Source of the DNA: Actinomycetes bacterium
GTDB lineage: Bacteria; Actinomycetota; Actinomycetes; Propionibacteriales; Nocardioidaceae
Reading direction: 5' to 3'
DNA: 6,721 bases
NCBI GenBank assembly: GCA_023415395.1
Contig: JAEZKN010000483.1
Location: 1 to 6,721 of the forward strand
Every line of letters begins with the position of its first letter. Position 1 is the stretch's first letter. Under the pieces are notes generated by a model. That model was not told the origin of the DNA. It did no database searches and saw nothing but the letters and a program-made list of their open reading frames with translations. Both the position numbers and the translations under genes were made by a program. Below, in pieces: positions 5,177-6,721 of this stretch.

Positions 5177-5332
5177 TCACTCGACCGGACGCTTGAAGTA
5201 GCCGACGAGGTTCTCGGGGTTCATGCCCGGCGCGACCTGCACCAGCTCCCACCCGTCGGCGCCGAAGTTGTCGAGGATCTGCTTGGCCGCGTGCGTGAGG
5301 ATCGGGGCGGTCAGGTACTCCCACTTGGTCAT
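5177..5332 (-). CDS. DUF4177-family small protein
   Basis: This short gene is easily missed: 51 residues, starting MTKWEYLTAPILTHAAKQIL and containing DGWELVQVAPG and LVGYFKRP. The pattern W-E-Y ... K-Q-I-L-D ... G-x-D-G-W-E-L-V-Q-V ... L-V-x-Y-x-K-R is the DUF4177 signature of actinobacterial proteins found just upstream of RidA. The function is unknown; the size and fold family suggest a small alpha/beta cytoplasmic protein. The ATG at 5332 is preceded on the minus strand by TAGGGT (5345-5340), a good actinobacterial -10, placed so that transcription would start at or one base before the ATG, i.e. a leaderless mRNA. The stop TGA (5179-5177) overlaps a GTG start for RidA, which suggests that it leads a four-gene coupled operon. 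Confidence 0.85.
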   Translation of the reverse strand: MTKWEYLTAPILTHAAKQILDNFGADGWELVQVAPGMNPENLVGYFKRPVE

Positions 5333-5374
5333 GTCCCGCACCCTACTCGCGGCGCAGCCGACGACCAGCCGTGG
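5333..5374 (-). promoter_or_regulatory. Candidate promoter of the DUF4177-RidA-NUDIX-MBL operon
   Basis: The 42-bp gap between the VOC stop and the DUF4177 start carries a -10-like TAGGGT at 5345-5340 (minus strand), seven bases before the ATG. A clear -35 is not seen, which is common in actinobacterial promoters. The geometry predicts a leaderless or near-leaderless transcript. Read-through from the VOC gene, which runs in the same direction, is also possible. Confidence 0.4.
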
Positions 5375-6028
5375 TCAGTCCACGAACGCGCAGAACTCGT
5401 TGCCCTCGGGGTCGGCCAGGACGGTCCACCGGATGTCGCCGCCCGGCTCGCGCAGCACGGTCGCGCCGTGGTCGACGAGGAGCTGCACGTCGGCCACGTC
5501 GACGTCCCAGTGGATGCGGTTCTTGACCGTCTTGGCCTCGGGCACGGGGACGAAGCCGAGGAACTCGAACGGCGCCCCCGGGATGTCCTCGATCCCGTTG
5601 CCCTCGGCGTCGACGGCGCCGCCCAGGACCTCGGCCCACCACCGCGCCTGGCCGGCCCAGTCGTGGGCGTCGACGATGATCTCGTAGAGCCGCTCCTCGG
5701 GGACCTGCTCGCGGGGGAACGCGCAGAGCTCGCCGCCCTCCGGGTCGCGCAGCACGTCCCACCGGGGCTGGCTCTCGTCGAGCACGGTCGCACCGAGCGC
5801 GAGGACGTCGTCGGTGCTCGCGACGTGCACGTCGAGGTGCACGCGCTGCTTGACCGTCACCGGCTCCGGCACGGGGTTGATCCACACCCCGTGCCGGGGC
5901 GTCGGGCCGGTGAGACGTCGCAGCTCCCCGCGGCTCTCCACCTCCCGGCCCAGGGTCCCGGCCCAGAACCGGGCCATCCGGTCGACGTCGACGGCGTCGA
6001 TGCACAGGTCCTTCCAGGAAGCGATCAC
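5375..6028 (-). CDS. Tandem-VOC (glyoxalase/bleomycin-resistance superfamily) protein
   Basis: The 217-residue protein consists of two copies of a vicinal-oxygen-chelate module, about 1-108 and 113-217. Matching motifs in each copy are the opening helix (DRMARFWAGTLG; QARWWAEVLG), a KxRxHxD strand (K60, R62, H64, D66; K169, R171, H173, D175), and a closing strand DPEGGELCAF / DPEGNEFCAF. The histidine and glutamate positions are those used by the superfamily for metal, although in this subgroup metal binding is often lost. The substrate is unknown; roles range from dioxygenase-like catalysis to binding of toxic compounds. The start chosen is GTG at 6028, since the frame upstream runs into the divergent MFS gene and shows no domain. 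A hairpin (6031-6043) lies just before the start. It is divergent from the MFS gene and shares its control region, so it may belong to the same response. Confidence 0.85.
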   Translation of the reverse strand: MIASWKDLCIDAVDVDRMARFWAGTLGREVESRGELRRLTGPTPRHGVWINPVPEPVTVKQRVHLDVHVASTDDVLALGATVLDESQPRWDVLRDPEGGELCAFPREQVPEERLYEIIVDAHDWAGQARWWAEVLGGAVDAEGNGIEDIPGAPFEFLGFVPVPEAKTVKNRIHWDVDVADVQLLVDHGATVLREPGGDIRWTVLADPEGNEFCAFVD

Positions 6029-6030
6029 GC

Positions 6031-6043
6031 GCCCATCGTGGGC
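6031..6043. promoter_or_regulatory. Short perfect hairpin just upstream of the VOC start
   Basis: GCCCATCGTGGGC has 5-bp perfect arms around a 3-base loop and ends 3 bp before the VOC GTG (6028). On the minus strand CACGAT (6038-6033 region) also resembles a -10 element, so the hairpin could overlap the VOC promoter or be chance in G+C-rich DNA. Confidence 0.25.
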
Positions 6044-6051
6044 TTCCGACC

Positions 6052-6067
6052 CGGTTGACCTCAACCG
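6052..6067. promoter_or_regulatory. Perfect palindrome CGGTTGA-CC-TCAACCG overlapping the MFS -35
   Basis: Seven-base perfect arms (6052-6058 and 6061-6067) surround CC. The palindrome covers the -35 hexamer TTGACC at 6055-6060. It could be an operator for a repressor, or an incidental by-product of the overlapping MerR-type dyad, whose left arm shares the TCAAC bases. Confidence 0.4.
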
Positions 6068-6085
6068 CAATTGAAGTCCTACGGT
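6055..6085 (+). promoter_or_regulatory. MerR-family-type promoter of the MFS gene (19-bp spacer, leaderless)
   Basis: The -35 TTGACC (6055-6060) and -10 TACGGT (6080-6085) are 19 bp apart, longer than the normal 17 and typical of promoters that MerR-family activators untwist. A dyad fills the spacer: GACCTCAAC (6057-6065) and ATTGAAGTC (6070-6078), 7 of 9 positions symmetric around CGCA. The arrangement of TTGACCTCAA running from the -35 into the dyad is that of SoxR-like and related MerR sites. Transcription would begin about 6091-6093, exactly at the GTG at 6092, and no Shine-Dalgarno sequence precedes that codon. No merR gene is in the window. Confidence 0.65.
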
Positions 6086-6091
6086 CTCCCC

Positions 6092-6721
6092 GTGACCCTG
6101 ACCGCCCCGCCCGCCGAGCCCCGGCCGCGCATCCTGTCGCCGGCGTACGCCGCCACCACGATCGGCATGTTCGCGCTGGTCGCGTTCTCGGCGTTCGAGG
6201 CGACGGCGGTCACGACCGTCATGCCGTCGGTGGCCGACGAGCTCGGCGGCGTGAGCCTCTACGCGCTCTCGTTCGCGGCGCTGCTGGCCAGCGGCGTGGT
6301 CGGCATGGTCGCCGCCGGCGCGCGCAGCGACCGCCGTGGCCCGGTCGGTCCGCTGCTGGTCTCGATGGTGCTGTTCGCGCTCGGGCTGGTGGTCTGCGGG
6401 CTGGCGCCGTCGATGGAGGTGCTCGTCGCGGGCCGCGTGCTCCAAGGCCTCGGCGGCGGCGCGATGACCGTGTGCCTCTACGTCGTGGTGGGCCTGTGCT
6501 TCCCGGCCGTCCTGCAGCCCGCGGTGTTCGCGAGCTTCGCCGCCGCCTGGGTGCTGCCCTCGCTCTTCGGGCCGGCGCTCGCGGCGTTCGTCGCCCACGC
6601 GGCCGGCTGGCGCTGGGTGTTCCTCGGCGTCGTCGTGCTGGTCGCCGCGGCCGGCTTCCTCATCGCCCCCGCCCTGCGCGGCATCGCGCCGCGCGACGGC
6701 GACCAGCCGACGCCGTGGGGC
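6092..6721 (+). CDS. MFS transporter, N-terminal half (3' truncated by window)
   Basis: The frame is open from GTG 6092 to the window end (210 residues) and encodes about six hydrophobic helices after a proline-rich 15-residue N-terminus. Typical major-facilitator elements are FEATAVTTVMPSVADELGG (TM1 region, 35-53), a motif-A-like loop GARSDRRGPVGPL (76-88) between TM2 and TM3, the GRVLQGLGGGAM segment (114-125) of TM4, and a proline/glycine TM5 WVLPSLFGPALAA (153-165) of the drug:H+ antiporter type. It is therefore probably a proton-driven efflux pump of the inner membrane; the substrate is unknown. The rest of the protein is outside the window. The start is supported by leaderless geometry of the MerR-type promoter directly upstream. 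It is divergent from the two-domain VOC gene; an efflux pump plus VOC protein would suit a drug or toxin response. Confidence 0.88.
   Translation, partial: MTLTAPPAEPRPRILSPAYAATTIGMFALVAFSAFEATAVTTVMPSVADELGGVSLYALSFAALLASGVVGMVAAGARSDRRGPVGPLLVSMVLFALGLVVCGLAPSMEVLVAGRVLQGLGGGAMTVCLYVVVGLCFPAVLQPAVFASFAAAWVLPSLFGPALAAFVAHAAGWRWVFLGVVVLVAAAGFLIAPALRGIAPRDGDQPTPWG

Noticed and set aside
6029..6598. N-terminal extension of the VOC frame beyond GTG 6028
   Set aside because: It is antisense to the MFS gene and crosses the promoter region; its translation is E/R/H-rich noise, while the VOC domain begins at the GTG.
1..6721. tRNA, rRNA or riboswitch genes
   Set aside because: No cloverleaf-like segment with a T-arm motif, no conserved rRNA stretch and no recognisable riboswitch core were seen; intergenic gaps are all under 130 bp.

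Overview
The window is G+C-rich DNA with strong G/C preference at third codon positions, several GTG starts and 4-bp stop/start overlaps. Together with a Crp-type regulator tail, a SigE-family sigma factor and a DUF4177-RidA-NUDIX-metallo-beta-lactamase cluster, this points to a high-GC actinobacterium, plausibly Nocardioidaceae (inference from gene content and style only).

Layout. Positions 1-115 (+) hold the last codons of a CRP/FNR-family regulator. Positions 214-1934 (+) hold a two-gene unit: a SigE-family ECF-like sigma factor and an overlapping two-TM membrane protein with propeller-like repeats, probably its sensor or anti-sigma partner. Positions 1928-3035 form a cassette: one minus-strand gene encoding an AbiEi-type winged-helix domain fused to a DUF559 (Vsr/PD-(D/E)xK-like) nuclease domain, enclosed by inverted copies of a 22-bp repeat that is itself tandemly iterated at each end. 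Positions 3029-5332 (-) hold a tightly coupled run read in the order DUF4177, RidA, NUDIX, MBL, each overlapping the next by 4 bp. A two-domain VOC protein (5375-6028, -) lies upstream in the same direction. It is divergent from an MFS transporter (6092 to the window end, +), whose promoter has the extended 19-bp spacer and dyad of MerR-family targets.

How the parts relate. In Mycobacterium tuberculosis the crp gene (Rv3676) converges directly on an MBL hydrolase, RidA and a small DUF4177-like gene (Rv3677c, Rv3678c, Rv3678A). Here crp and MBL keep that orientation, but the sigma/membrane-protein pair and the repeat-bounded DUF559 gene lie between them, so 116-3035 looks like inserted accessory DNA. 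The most unusual structure is the DUF559 cassette. Its outermost repeat copy on each side supplies the TGA stop of the neighbouring convergent gene, and the repeat units stay in 22-bp register on both sides, with outer units well conserved and inner ones decayed. The arrangement resembles REP/RAYT systems, but with a DUF559 nuclease in place of a tyrosine transposase. I found no obvious target-site duplication.
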